The notes beneath the pieces are model-generated. The model ran no database searches. It was not told where the DNA came from and saw only the letters and a list, made by a program, of their open reading frames with translations. From IMG/VR virus record IMGVR_UViG_3300035698_022607, positions 1 to 39,131 of that record: a stretch of DNA of 39,131 nt; one strand, written 5' to 3'. The translations under genes were made by a program, and so were the position numbers. Shown in pieces: positions 8,076-16,682 of the stretch (positions are counted from its first letter, which is position 1; the number at the start of each line of letters is the position of its first letter). Source of the stretch: a virus.

Positions 8076-8690
8076 ATGGGTCAAGTTTACACAGGTCATG
8101 ACGTAGCACTTAGAGAAGAATGTGTTTTGTCATTCAACACTAAAGATGGTGGTACACATACTGTTTTGTTCCAATTCCCGCCTCGTATTCTTAGTGATAA
8201 TCGTAAGGGAACATGGAAAGAAGGAGACTTACGAGGTACAGAACCGGTCGCTGTCTTCGAAACATCAGGCCCTCGTGAAATTTCGCTGTCTTGGACTTAT
8301 ATTGTCGATGGGCAAGACTTTACTACCGACGTTATTGCAGAACAGGTGAAAGCACTTCGCGGTTACTTCGCCGGAATTCGAGCTACTAAAGAACGCGGTA
8401 GGAATTTGGTTGTCATTTTTCAATATGCTCTGTTCGGTGGTCAAAAGCCGATGTCAGCACGTATCAAAGCCATAGATGTGAAGCATTCAGACACGATCAT
8501 TTGTGCTGCGGGGGAAGTTAACGCTCAAAACTCGGATGATCCAGATGAGACTATTGTAACGTCTACCGCAGGATCATTTCCATTGCGTACCGATATCAAT
8601 ATTGACCTTAGGCTTTGGACCCAAGGTGGGGCTGAGAAAACCCAAAACTTAGATGGTCTTGTATTAGAGATGACTCCGGAGTGGTACTAA
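8076..8690 (+). CDS. Tail tube terminus / baseplate structural protein
   Basis: A 204-residue soluble protein directly after the tape measure gene (start 1 nt past the stop, GGATGA upstream). It is beta-rich, with GPREISLSWTYIVDG and EQVKALRGYFAGIR in the middle and RTDINIDLRLWTQGGAEK near the end. Proteins in this position between tape measure and gp53 genes usually cap the tail tube or connect it to the baseplate, like T4 gp48/gp54 or LysM-type tube proteins in other phages. No diagnostic motif is visible, so the exact counterpart is not assigned. Confidence 0.5.
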   Translation: MGQVYTGHDVALREECVLSFNTKDGGTHTVLFQFPPRILSDNRKGTWKEGDLRGTEPVAVFETSGPREISLSWTYIVDGQDFTTDVIAEQVKALRGYFAGIRATKERGRNLVVIFQYALFGGQKPMSARIKAIDVKHSDTIICAAGEVNAQNSDDPDETIVTSTAGSFPLRTDINIDLRLWTQGGAEKTQNLDGLVLEMTPEWY

Positions 8691-8691
8691 T

Positions 8692-9009
8692 ATGGCTGAC
8701 TTAGACCAATTTTCAAGACTCCAGCAGACTGAGCCGATTATCTTCGAGGGAGTGGAGACTTATGGAACTTGGTCTCAACCATCATTCTTGCTTAAACGCC
8801 CAACTGAAGACAATATCGGCGTATTCAGAGTGACTTCTGCCCTTGAAGGTCGTCCAGATTTAATTTCTGATCGAATCTATGGCACGCCACTACTTGACTG
8901 GGTACTAATTTCATTCAACAACGCTAGAAGATCGTTGAATTGGCCAAAGGCGGGAGATGTCATCGAATACCCGCTTGACAGAGTAGTATTACCAGAGTTG
9001 TTAGGGTAA
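8692..9009 (+). CDS. Baseplate wedge protein, gp53-like
   Basis: A 105-residue protein starting 1 nt after the previous stop, with GGAG about 10 nt upstream. The C-terminal half, RPDLISDRIYGTPLLDWVLI, then FNN and WPKAGDVIEYPL, matches the gp53 wedge pattern in which a short protein ends in a LysM-like motif (R.DlIs...YGtp.lWwvil..N......pGd.l.iP). gp53 clamps neighbouring baseplate wedges in T4. Position between the tube-terminus gene and the spike gene fits. Confidence 0.7.
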   Translation: MADLDQFSRLQQTEPIIFEGVETYGTWSQPSFLLKRPTEDNIGVFRVTSALEGRPDLISDRIYGTPLLDWVLISFNNARRSLNWPKAGDVIEYPLDRVVLPELLG

Positions 9010-9062
9010 CTCTGCATCAATGCTGAAAAAGTGGTACATATGTTACCATTGGAGTACCCTGA

Positions 9063-11267
9063 ATGTCTGACAATATTAATGTAGTCTGGTCCAAATTCTT
9101 CTCCCACAGAACAAGAACTCTGTGGGAAAGGTTTCCTGGCTATTATCGTGCCTTGGTCGTCGAGACTAACGACCCCCTGAACCATTATCGAGTCAGATTT
9201 AAGTGCCCCGATCTCCACGACTTTGACCTTGCGGCTGACGATTGTCCTTGGGCTGTCCCTTGCTTCGATCTTGGTGGGAAAAGAGCGGGACGATTTGTAG
9301 CACCAGTCATTGGAGACTGGTTATGGATCACCTTCGAACGCCAACATCCATACGGTCCAATCTGGACCGGGTTCGCAGATCCAACTCGCCGCAAGTTCTA
9401 CACCTACCCACAGATCTTCCAAGTAACGCCTCTAAGCGTTAATGATGACGGCAGACCAGCCGACCGACCAAACGACTATGACGAAGCCTATCTGCCTAAA
9501 GATGGTCGCCCAATGGGCCATGGCTGGCAAGACCGATACGGCAACATGGAGTTACATTCGGCTGTAGGTTTCTATCCCAAAGAGCACGAAGAACCACCCC
9601 CACCGGCAGACCACGACGCCGTATCCGGCTCCAATTTCCAACAAAAACAACAGCCGCCTCAGGTCAATAATCCTGACCGGAAGTATATGGCTCGTGTTAC
9701 CAAATACGGTAACATCTTTTTGATGGGTGATCAAGGCTATCATTGGAAGAAAGAACCTTGCCCTGAAGACGACACACCGTTGGGCGAATTCAAGGGTGAC
9801 TTCAAAGAAGACGAACAGTTTGAAACCAAGCGATGGCTATATGTCCAGAGACTTCTAAACGATAATGTGCCTAGGGCTGACTCCAAAGATGGTGACCAGC
9901 GGAAAATGATCCAAATGACCCGATATGGGTCTAGGATCGAAATCCGCGATGTAGGTTGGGCACAGAAGGGGACACCGCACAAAGGCGATGTAGTCCAATC
10001 CAAGACTCGCCCCGGTGAATTCGGTGTATCAGATCCACGTTCTATCTCGAAAGAAAAGAAGAACGATTATCGTTGGATCAAGATCCGCACCAAAGGTGGA
10101 ATGCTTTTCCAGAGTTACGATAAAGGATTCCATCCGCAAGAAGACACATTCATCAAAAGGAAATTGTTAGAAGAATCTGGCTCTAAGAGCGAGATGGAAG
10201 ACAAATACTGGGGTGATCGCGATGCTCGTTGGATGAGGATGGTGACGCGATACGGCATCAAGCTCACTCTCGATGACCGGGGTAGCGATGATAAGCGAGC
10301 CCGAAAAAGAGAACTTCCTCGTGGTGTTGGAGCACTGATCAAAGGACGGCGGACACCAGCCGCCAAGAAAAGAGAAGCAACCGGGAATCCACGTGGCTTC
10401 CAGTGGGAATTCAATGAACGAGATGATGCTAATCACACGACATGGGCCACACCGTTAGGCCAAACGATCGAGATGAATGACCGTTATCAGTATATGATGC
10501 TGACGGCGGCACTCGGTAAAAAATGGGTCCCTAAATGGCGGCATATCAAGGACAATGAATATCTTGAACAGCCAACGATGATAAAAGACCCTGAACGGAA
10601 AACCCATCACCTGAAATTGGACCACGATAACGAGTACATCCGATTTAAGACACGAGCCAATAAAGGTTTCCGACCTGAAAAACCGGCTAATCCGTCTGGT
10701 GTTGGTCGGAAAGAAATTCATCAAGGGCTTGAAGCTCGTGATGGTCAGAAAGGCGATGGCCCATGGACTGAAGTCGTTGACTGTCAGCACCGTGGTATGT
10801 GGTTCTCTAAGAAAGAGGGTCTTGGGATTTGGCGAGCCCGTAAGAAAAAGAAGATGTATCAGTGGTTTGATGAGAAGCAGCGGAAAATCGTCATTTACAA
10901 CAATGAATCAAATGGCTCCATCGAGATTTATGCCGACCAACAGGTCAACGTGATCAGTAATGGTAGTATTAATCTGCGTGCTGATAAACACATTTTCATG
11001 CGAGCGGGTCGGTCTATCCGGATGCAGGCTGCTGGTACCAAATTTACTATGTTCAATGGTAATATTCAGACGAACGCCACGTTCCATGGTCCAAGGGTGA
11101 ATGCTTTCATTTGTGGGGTATTCCCTGGTCCCGGTGCTGGTTGTCCTAATCCGGGCGGTGAGACTGTAGAAAGAATCCCAAGACCGGATTTACCACAAAA
11201 GCGAGAACCTACAGATAGGGCTAAAACATACAATAAGCCCTTTGAAAAAGCGGAGCCGATTGAGTGA
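9063..11267 (+). CDS. Baseplate central spike protein, gp5/VgrG-like
   Basis: A 734-residue protein. Residues about 20-115 look like the gp5 OB-fold: FPGYYRALVVETNDP, HYRVRFKCPDLHDFD, then GRFVAPVIGDWLWITFERQHP and GPIWTGFAD. The long middle has repeated charged MVTRYG/MTRYGSRIEI-like strands. Residues about 625-690 form a beta-helix: SNGSIEIYADQQVNVI, SNGSINLRADKHIFMRAG, RSIRMQAAG, the intertwined needle typical of gp5 C-termini and VgrG. No lysozyme domain is evident, unlike T4 gp5. The end has a Gly/Pro-rich CPNPGGE segment. The next gene's GTG overlaps the stop by 4 nt. Confidence 0.8.
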   Translation: MSDNINVVWSKFFSHRTRTLWERFPGYYRALVVETNDPLNHYRVRFKCPDLHDFDLAADDCPWAVPCFDLGGKRAGRFVAPVIGDWLWITFERQHPYGPIWTGFADPTRRKFYTYPQIFQVTPLSVNDDGRPADRPNDYDEAYLPKDGRPMGHGWQDRYGNMELHSAVGFYPKEHEEPPPPADHDAVSGSNFQQKQQPPQVNNPDRKYMARVTKYGNIFLMGDQGYHWKKEPCPEDDTPLGEFKGDFKEDEQFETKRWLYVQRLLNDNVPRADSKDGDQRKMIQMTRYGSRIEIRDVGWAQKGTPHKGDVVQSKTRPGEFGVSDPRSISKEKKNDYRWIKIRTKGGMLFQSYDKGFHPQEDTFIKRKLLEESGSKSEMEDKYWGDRDARWMRMVTRYGIKLTLDDRGSDDKRARKRELPRGVGALIKGRRTPAAKKREATGNPRGFQWEFNERDDANHTTWATPLGQTIEMNDRYQYMMLTAALGKKWVPKWRHIKDNEYLEQPTMIKDPERKTHHLKLDHDNEYIRFKTRANKGFRPEKPANPSGVGRKEIHQGLEARDGQKGDGPWTEVVDCQHRGMWFSKKEGLGIWRARKKKKMYQWFDEKQRKIVIYNNESNGSIEIYADQQVNVISNGSINLRADKHIFMRAGRSIRMQAAGTKFTMFNGNIQTNATFHGPRVNAFICGVFPGPGAGCPNPGGETVERIPRPDLPQKREPTDRAKTYNKPFEKAEPIE

Positions 11268-11998
11268 TAGTAAAATTCCCTACTGGATTGTATTCCAATG
11301 TTCTGCCGCAAACGCCGCAGGCTGGTGGGAATGTTACGTTTACAATCAGTAACGATCCTCCGCCTCGAACCAATCTGATTTTTCCTAAGATTCCTCCTGG
11401 GATCGTGGATCGGCAACGTGTCTCACGAAATCCTGATGTTCTCAGAAGGCGGGATGTGGTTGGAGATTTGGTGTTTACTATTTCCAAATCCCGGCGAGAT
11501 TCTGAGGGGTCGAACGATAAGGTCTTTGAAACCGGTCAAGTTTTAGACTTCTCTGATGCACCATTGAAATTTCTTGATCCGATGCTGGTCAGTCCTAAAA
11601 CTCAGATCCAACATGATACAACCAGAATTAATTATAAGCCTCTTGATATTGATGAAGAGGATCAGCAACTGATCAACGATGTGTCATTACTGACGCATAA
11701 GAATCTGTCTGATGAATTGAATGTTGTCAGACAGCAGCGGAAAAACGCTGAGCAATTGGTTGTTACGAATCAGAAGATAATCAATGATTCTAATCGTACG
11801 ATCAATGCTCTAAACGTCATTCAAAACCAAACGGTTGAAACTGAAAGTGGCGTAGAAGAGTTGATCGCCAAGTTAGAGTTGAAAAAAGATGAGGCATTTG
11901 TGGCTCGTGATGCAGCGACTGAAGCAGCGAATGCCTTGGCTGCTGAGGCGACACGAATTCAAGACGAATTGCGTACTGTTTCTACGGTACTGATATAA
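11264..11998 (+). CDS. Probable baseplate/tail structural protein with C-terminal coiled coil
   Basis: A 244-residue protein starting at GTG 11264, overlapping the spike gene's stop (GTGA). The N-terminal 130 residues are Pro/Arg-rich and not recognised (TISNDPPPRTNLIFPKIPPG). Residues about 140-240 form a long heptad-like helix: DELNVVRQQRKNAEQLVVTN, then ELIAKLELKKDEAFVARDAA. Its stop overlaps the gp25 gene's start by one base, so it is translationally linked to baseplate genes and is most likely a baseplate component. No family name can be given. Confidence 0.5.
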   Translation: MIVKFPTGLYSNVLPQTPQAGGNVTFTISNDPPPRTNLIFPKIPPGIVDRQRVSRNPDVLRRRDVVGDLVFTISKSRRDSEGSNDKVFETGQVLDFSDAPLKFLDPMLVSPKTQIQHDTTRINYKPLDIDEEDQQLINDVSLLTHKNLSDELNVVRQQRKNAEQLVVTNQKIINDSNRTINALNVIQNQTVETESGVEELIAKLELKKDEAFVARDAATEAANALAAEATRIQDELRTVSTVLI

Positions 11999-12396
11999 TG
12001 ACAGCACAATACTACGGTTTCAATCCTCCATTCATCGGCGGGGCAGAAAATATTCTGTCACGACAGGAGGATGAACGTCTCATCAAAAACGATATTTTGC
12101 AATTGTTGTTGACCGTGCCTGGCGAACGGGTAATGCGGCCAGATTTTGGTGTTAACCTTCGTAATTTTGTATTCGAACAAATTACAAAACCTGAGCTTCT
12201 TGTTCTAAGAGCCGAAATCGAAAACCAGATTACGGCTCAAGAGCCGCGTGTGGTTGTAGAATCTGTCACTCTTGAGAGGAATACCGATTTGAACCAGTTG
12301 AGAATCGGCATTATTGTTCATATGAAAAAAGATCCAAAACGGCAGTTATCGATCGAGCAGTTCATCGATTTGGTAACAGAATCCAAGATTCTTTAG
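11998..12396 (+). CDS. Baseplate wedge subunit, GPW/gp25 family
   Basis: A 132-residue protein with the gp25 hallmarks: ENILSRQEDERLIKNDILQL, then LLTVPGERVMRPDFGVNLRNFVFE and AEIENQITAQEPRV. In T4, gp25 forms the wedge core with gp6 and gp53 and anchors the sheath. The 'pGER.M.PdFG..l...lFe' string is the family signature. Its ATG overlaps the previous stop (TAATG), and the gp6 gene follows 17 nt downstream. Confidence 0.9.
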   Translation: MTAQYYGFNPPFIGGAENILSRQEDERLIKNDILQLLLTVPGERVMRPDFGVNLRNFVFEQITKPELLVLRAEIENQITAQEPRVVVESVTLERNTDLNQLRIGIIVHMKKDPKRQLSIEQFIDLVTESKIL

Positions 12397-12413
12397 GGAC
12401 CACTGAGGTTATA

Positions 12414-14054
12414 ATGGCATCCGGAAATATCGGCGACATAATTAAAGAAACAGAAACGCTGTTTGACCTTCCGAATACTCCGGAAGCATTCGGTGTTGTT
12501 CTGCCTCCCGCTCGTTTGCGTCGTTTAGACTTCAGCGGTCTTGATTATACGACAGCACGTCGTGCGATCATTGAGTATATCCGGACATACTATCCAGATC
12601 AGTTTAACGATTTCGTTGCAAGCAACGGAATTATCATGCTGACAGAAATTGTGTCTTCGGTTGTTGCGAAGCTCTCATTGCGTGGTGATATTTTGGCTAA
12701 TGAAGCCACTTTACCCACTGCTAAAACTGAGCAGGCAGTTATCAACCACCTCGCTTTGATCAATCAGCGGATCAGACGCCAAACACCAGCCGTGACCGAT
12801 ATCGAAGTGTCGGTCGACTTACCCGTCAGCACCGATATTGAAATCACATCGGGCTCTACATTCGCCACATCTGGTGGGCCGGATGCACAACAGATTATCT
12901 ATGAAGTATTCCGCTCTCCGGGGGACTGGACCAGCAGAATCATCGTTCCATCCGGAAAACGAGGTGTGATTGCGTGGGGCGTTGAAGGGTCATTTGCTAG
13001 TCCTGTTGTAGTGACTAGTGCTGGTGGTCCAAATCAAGCTTTCCAGATTACTGAATCGAATATTCTTGAAGATCCGATTTTTGTGACTGTAACGATTGGT
13101 GGCTCGTCTGAAGAATGGATAGTGATCACTGAGCCAATCGAGAGATATGGTCCCAATGATAAAGTGGTGGAAGTCAACTTCTTTAAAAATATCGCATCAT
13201 TCCGATTTGGTGATGATGTGACCGGCCAAGCTCCGCAATCTGGTGCTAGTATCGAATTCAGGTTTCGAACTGGCGGTGGTATTCGGGGTAGGATCGGTGC
13301 TGGACAGATTGATTCACAGCTTCAAGTATCACCAAATCCACCTGCCAACGCGGCTGTCTCCGTTCGTTTCCGTAACATTTCGCCGTCTAGTGGGGGCACA
13401 GACAGAGAGACGATCCAGCAGGCCAAGAAAAGGGCTCCGAGGGACTTCGCTGTACAAAGGAGCATCGTCACCGCTGACGATTATGCTCAAACGGCTAGCA
13501 CGTTCGCTCATCCAGTATTCGGAGCGATCAGTAAAGCGGTCGCCACAATCCGAACTGGTCTGAATGCCAATCTGATAGAGATTTATGCCCTAGCCGATGG
13601 TCCAGACGGAATCCCAACAGCACCAAATGCTGGACTTAAAGTCGGATTGGAGACTTTTTTCAGCGATTTGAATGTGCTGACCGATCATGTCTCTGTGCTT
13701 GATGGTAAAATCAGATCAGTAAATATCGAGATGAATGTGGTGGTCAACAGGAACTCGGATGCCTCAATCATCAAGGATAGGGTAGAATCCGCTATTGATG
13801 GCTTTTTTGACATTTCCAAATGGGATATGGGTCAGGGGCTGTTCATTTCCAATCTGATTGAAGTTGTCGAAGCGATTGATGGTGTGTCATATGTTGACCT
13901 ATTCAGCCCTTCCGATAACATCCTACCAAACGGTGATTTGGATTCTACTGATGGCGATGGCGTCAAGTACAATGAACTGATCATCGAAGGTAAACGCACC
14001 ACTTCGTATTACTACGAAAAATCACCACCGCCAGGAGGTATTCGGAACCGATGA
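12414..14054 (+). CDS. Baseplate wedge protein, gp6 / baseplate J-like
   Basis: A 546-residue protein with GAGG 6-7 nt before the ATG. N-terminal LDFSGLDYTTARRAIIEYIR, then YPDQFNDFVASNGIIMLTEI and SLRGDILANEATLPTAKTEQ match the gp6/gpJ wedge family (family pattern 'dfs..d..slk..li.ylk...pd..ndf..s..g..lieliA....l...rid..anE.fL.tA'). The central part contains the VEVNFFKNIASFRFGDDVTG strand, and further on DFAVQRSIVTADDYAQTAS, typical of J-like proteins. gp6 dimers form the inner ring of the T4 baseplate with gp25 and gp53, both encoded just upstream. The stop overlaps the cupin start (ATGA). Confidence 0.85.
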   Translation: MASGNIGDIIKETETLFDLPNTPEAFGVVLPPARLRRLDFSGLDYTTARRAIIEYIRTYYPDQFNDFVASNGIIMLTEIVSSVVAKLSLRGDILANEATLPTAKTEQAVINHLALINQRIRRQTPAVTDIEVSVDLPVSTDIEITSGSTFATSGGPDAQQIIYEVFRSPGDWTSRIIVPSGKRGVIAWGVEGSFASPVVVTSAGGPNQAFQITESNILEDPIFVTVTIGGSSEEWIVITEPIERYGPNDKVVEVNFFKNIASFRFGDDVTGQAPQSGASIEFRFRTGGGIRGRIGAGQIDSQLQVSPNPPANAAVSVRFRNISPSSGGTDRETIQQAKKRAPRDFAVQRSIVTADDYAQTASTFAHPVFGAISKAVATIRTGLNANLIEIYALADGPDGIPTAPNAGLKVGLETFFSDLNVLTDHVSVLDGKIRSVNIEMNVVVNRNSDASIIKDRVESAIDGFFDISKWDMGQGLFISNLIEVVEAIDGVSYVDLFSPSDNILPNGDLDSTDGDGVKYNELIIEGKRTTSYYYEKSPPPGGIRNR

Positions 14055-14476
14055 GCAATTGGGTAGAAAAATGCTGGGGAAAGACGCGGGAAATAGTTGA
14101 TAGCCCGTTTTATTCCAAGCACGAATTGCAAATCGAAGCTGGCGGCTACTGTTCTCTCCATTATCATGAAGAACGTGCGAATCGTTTCATCGTTATCTCT
14201 GGGCTCATTGAAGTCATTGAGATGTTCGGCCCACAATCTCGAAGAACTGTTTTAGGCCCGGATAATACATACGATGTAGCATCTCTTGTTCCACATATGT
14301 TCGCGGTTCGCAAGAGTGGAGAGATGATTGAAGAATATTTCGCCGACAGAAGCGGAGAAGTTCGAAGGAACGATATTATAAGGATAGTGGAAGGCGGGAA
14401 ACTGGACACACCAGATTCCATCGATTCCCTTCCTAATTCTATCCTGCAGGATCTATGGAACTTAAACACCAAGTAA
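14051..14476 (+). CDS. Cupin-fold protein, mannose-6-phosphate isomerase type II-like
   Basis: A 141-residue single-domain cupin. The metal-binding motif 1 is GGYCSLHYHEERANRFIVIS, that is G(x)5HxH(x)n with H37/H39 and a following ISGLIEV strand; motif 2 is around PHMFAVRKSG. The pattern matches the cupin part of type II mannose-6-phosphate isomerases and small sugar-phosphate cupins. Translation is coupled to gp6 (ATGA). The minus-strand sugar-nucleotide epimerase nearby suggests a shared role in making or modifying a sugar, but that link is inference; a structural or regulatory cupin is also possible. Confidence 0.65.
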   Translation: MSNWVEKCWGKTREIVDSPFYSKHELQIEAGGYCSLHYHEERANRFIVISGLIEVIEMFGPQSRRTVLGPDNTYDVASLVPHMFAVRKSGEMIEEYFADRSGEVRRNDIIRIVEGGKLDTPDSIDSLPNSILQDLWNLNTK

Positions 14477-14817
14477 TACCGATCTGGATGATCTGTTATG
14501 ATGGCGATGCCGACCGGATATACAGTTTCACAGATTTCGAAAAGGCCGTCTCCTCAGTAGAAGGGTCAGTTCGTGGGTATTTTGGCGAAGAGAGCCCCGA
14601 ATTCGATCAGGTCTGCACCCAAGTCACGGATAAAATGCGGGAGTTACGCGATGCTCCCTGTGTCCCAATGCGATTCAACAACTTGAATGTTGTGATTTAT
14701 AATTGGGCACTTGATTCCGCTAATCCCATCCATAAAGTATTGATGGAATGCCATGCGAAAGTGGATGATGATCTTAAGAAGCGGATTTTGAGGTTATTTG
14801 CTGAACCTGTTCGGTAA
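14455..14817 (+). CDS. Hypothetical protein, 120 aa
   Basis: The frame begins at ATG 14455, overlapping the cupin gene by 22 nt. The sequence is IPIWMICYDGDADRIYSFTD, then FEKAVSSVEGSVRGYFGEES, and a helical C-terminus (KVLMECHAKVDDDLKKRILR). No family recognised. Its 3' end overlaps the convergent epimerase remnant by about 44 nt. It probably belongs to the same transcript as the cupin. Confidence 0.55.
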   Translation: MELKHQVIPIWMICYDGDADRIYSFTDFEKAVSSVEGSVRGYFGEESPEFDQVCTQVTDKMRELRDAPCVPMRFNNLNVVIYNWALDSANPIHKVLMECHAKVDDDLKKRILRLFAEPVR

Positions 14818-15184
14818 TATAGTCAGCAAGATCCTTTTCAGCTTTCCAATCAACAAGGTCGGTCCAAGATAGGTCGGCTTTCGTGTCTCTCATTTCGCCG
14901 GGTCTTTGATCCAAACGAATCCGCCTCTTCCCCGGCTGGAACATTTTGGCCACTTCCTCAATAAAATGGCTTGTTCCGGTACCCACTTGAAATATCTCAC
15001 ACTTCCAATCATCTTCCGATAATTTCAAGAAGCATTTTACCACGTCGGAAACATGGATGAAGTCTCGTTTTTGACTTCCCATCTCCGACGATAGACAGTC
15101 TTTTACCGTCTTTGGTTTGCTGTCCAAAGATTCCAAGCACTGTGGCGTAGGGGCCGTTAGACGGTGCTCTTTCCCCGTAAACAT
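14774..15184 (-). pseudogene. Sugar-nucleotide epimerase, C-terminal part (frame-shifted)
   Basis: This frame holds the C-terminal half of an extended short-chain dehydrogenase/epimerase: SQKRDFIHVSDVVKCFLKLS, then EIFQVGTGTSHFIEEVAKMF and RPGEMRDTKADLS. The RDFIHVSDV string is the conserved 'RDFvhVdDva' of GalE/RfbB-type enzymes, and it should follow GDGK in the upstream frame. The homologous reading starts at about 15072; codons from 15184 down to there are out of frame and meaningless. One base fewer in the T5 run at 15068-15072 (A5 on the coding strand) restores one protein of about 300 residues with the 15009-15674 frame. Confidence 0.7.
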
Positions 15185-15674
15185 TGAAAAGCCTTGTGAT
15201 GGCTATCGATGTGCCGTGTATTTTGTTGTGCATAACACACAGATCTTCACCGTGCTGCTTGGACAGGGCATACGGGTTCGAGAGTTTATCACCGTATAGG
15301 CAACTGGTACTGGTGAATATTATTTTGGTTTTGTGCCGCAGGGCTACCTCTAGCATATTGAGGGTGCCCATCACATTTGAATTCACTGTTCTATGTGAGT
15401 TGGCAAATGAAGGCTGGATACGAGAATCTGCGGCGAGATGGAAAATGACGTCGAACCGTGGTCCAGCACCAAGCAGCATCCAATCTGTCTTATTATGAAA
15501 GTGTAGCTCGTGCACTTTCATTTCGGTGAATGTGAGATTTGGATTTGTTGGGAGGTTGTCTAGTTTACCTGTTGCTAGATTATCCCAGACATGTACTTCA
15601 TGGCCGTCTTTCAATAATTGATCTACGAGGTGTGAGCCTATGAAGCCTGCACCTCCGGTTACTAGTGCTTTCAT
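15009..15674 (-). CDS. NAD-dependent epimerase/dehydratase, N-terminal part
   Basis: The Rossmann start MKALVTGGAGFIGSHLVDQL carries the GxxGxxG dinucleotide motif. It is followed by the D of the VWDNL strand (adenosine ribose), FHLAADSRIQPSF, the catalytic region TSTSCLYGD and the YALSK (YxxxK) motif, then RLFNVYGERAPSNG. This is the standard layout of GalE/RfbB-like sugar-nucleotide epimerases. After LSIVGDGKSK the frame turns to nonsense (TRLHPCFRRGKM) and stops, whereas the +1 frame continues correctly. Its start overlaps the stop of the small acidic gene upstream (ATGA), so the two are one minus-strand operon. Likely substrate is a nucleotide sugar; which one is unknown. Confidence 0.8.
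   Translation of the reverse strand: MKALVTGGAGFIGSHLVDQLLKDGHEVHVWDNLATGKLDNLPTNPNLTFTEMKVHELHFHNKTDWMLLGAGPRFDVIFHLAADSRIQPSFANSHRTVNSNVMGTLNMLEVALRHKTKIIFTSTSCLYGDKLSNPYALSKQHGEDLCVMHNKIHGTSIAITRLFNVYGERAPSNGPYATVLGIFGQQTKDGKRLSIVGDGKSKTRLHPCFRRGKMLLEIIGR
15068..15072 (-). other. Frame break in the epimerase gene at an A5 run (T5 on + strand)
   Basis: Coding strand: GGG AAG TCA AAA ACG AGA CTT. Removing one A gives GGG AAG TCA AAA CGA GAC TTC, that is GDGKSKRDFIHVSD, the expected epimerase consensus. A one-base insertion in the homopolymer, real or a sequencing artefact, is therefore pinpointed. Confidence 0.75.
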
Positions 15675-15997
15675 TGGTGATCGGTGTCCAGATCTTCGAG
15701 TAGTTGGCCTTTGACTTGACGCAGGATTTGGGCCATTAAGGTGGCTGCGTCTACGATGTGAGGGGCCACGTAAAATACGAAGGGTTCCTTGAAGTCGGGA
15801 TGTTTGGCAACTGCTATAGCAGTTTGGATACCCTCTTTCTCACACGCTTCGCCAAATCCATTCATAAGCCGCTCAAATATCGCTTCAAAGATGTCTTGGC
15901 GATGGTCTTCAACACCATCGCCGCTGGCATCTTTGGGATCGACCTCGGATTCAGCTTGTGTGTCATCAACGTTGAGGGGTTCATTTTTGTCAGCCAT
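15671..15997 (-). CDS. Small acidic hypothetical protein
   Basis: 108 residues from ATG 15997, chosen because AGGAGA lies about 4 nt upstream; the frame is open further but without a ribosome site. The N-terminal 40 residues are acidic and low-complexity (NVDDTQAESEVDPKDASGDG). The rest is helical (DIFEAIFERLMNGFGEACEK, then ATLMAQILRQVKGQLLEDL). No family recognised. The last codons overlap the epimerase start, so translation is coupled. Divergent from the plus-strand gene at 16023 with only 25 nt between starts. Confidence 0.6.
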   Translation of the reverse strand: MADKNEPLNVDDTQAESEVDPKDASGDGVEDHRQDIFEAIFERLMNGFGEACEKEGIQTAIAVAKHPDFKEPFVFYVAPHIVDAATLMAQILRQVKGQLLEDLDTDHQ

Positions 15998-16022
15998 TGC
16001 TTCTCCTTGTATTAACGACCGC

Positions 16023-16682
16023 ATGAATGTTCTGGATATATCAGAAGAGCGGATCATGACGGTTTGGGAGTGGTGTTCTGAAGCCTATCTACAGCAAGGA
16101 TTTAGGCTAGCATTTCCTGCCAAAACAGACCCGGTAAAAACGTATCAATGGCGATATACACGAGCCATAGCGTTAAAGTTCGCTGAATGGGACTTTGACG
16201 AAGCCACCGCCCGCCAATTCATCAGCATCGCAATATTGCATTGCAAAGAAGCAGGTGTTCTCCGAAAAGGAATGGCCTCCTTGCACCAAGCCAATCTTTT
16301 GCAGATTTGTTACGACAAGTTGCAAAAGAAGGCGAACACCAATCAACAATGTGCCGATTCAATCGAACACATTCATAAATGGCTGATGAACAAATCGGAC
16401 GAGGACTTACTTCAGACGCTTCTCTATCGACGAGATCCAGACGAATTCTGTAATCTCGTAAAGTGGGTTCAGGCATCACGAATCTCAAGATTGTATCTAG
16501 CGTTGTCAAAAACGTGTGGTATCGCCTTGGCTCGTTTAGCCCGTTCCCATCCAGAGGAAAGGGAGATCCTCCCTAAGACGACCAAATTGTATATGCTGCG
16601 TGTCGAATTCACTGAAGATGCCAGCAATGTAAACCAAGTGAAACGGATTTTAGGCCCTGACTGGAGAGAACTGTGTCTGTAG
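16023..16682 (+). CDS. Hypothetical phage protein upstream of RNR
   Basis: 219 residues from ATG 16023; an alternative start is the ATG at 16056 (MTVWEWCSEAY). Neither has a strong Shine-Dalgarno. The product is soluble and mostly helical: WRYTRAIALKFAEWDFDEAT, QFISIAILHCKEAGVLRKGM, EHIHKWLMNKSDEDLLQTLL. No domain recognised. It overlaps the RNR start by 10 nt, so it is probably co-translated with it; a link to nucleotide metabolism or replication is only contextual. Confidence 0.6.
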   Translation: MNVLDISEERIMTVWEWCSEAYLQQGFRLAFPAKTDPVKTYQWRYTRAIALKFAEWDFDEATARQFISIAILHCKEAGVLRKGMASLHQANLLQICYDKLQKKANTNQQCADSIEHIHKWLMNKSDEDLLQTLLYRRDPDEFCNLVKWVQASRISRLYLALSKTCGIALARLARSHPEEREILPKTTKLYMLRVEFTEDASNVNQVKRILGPDWRELCL

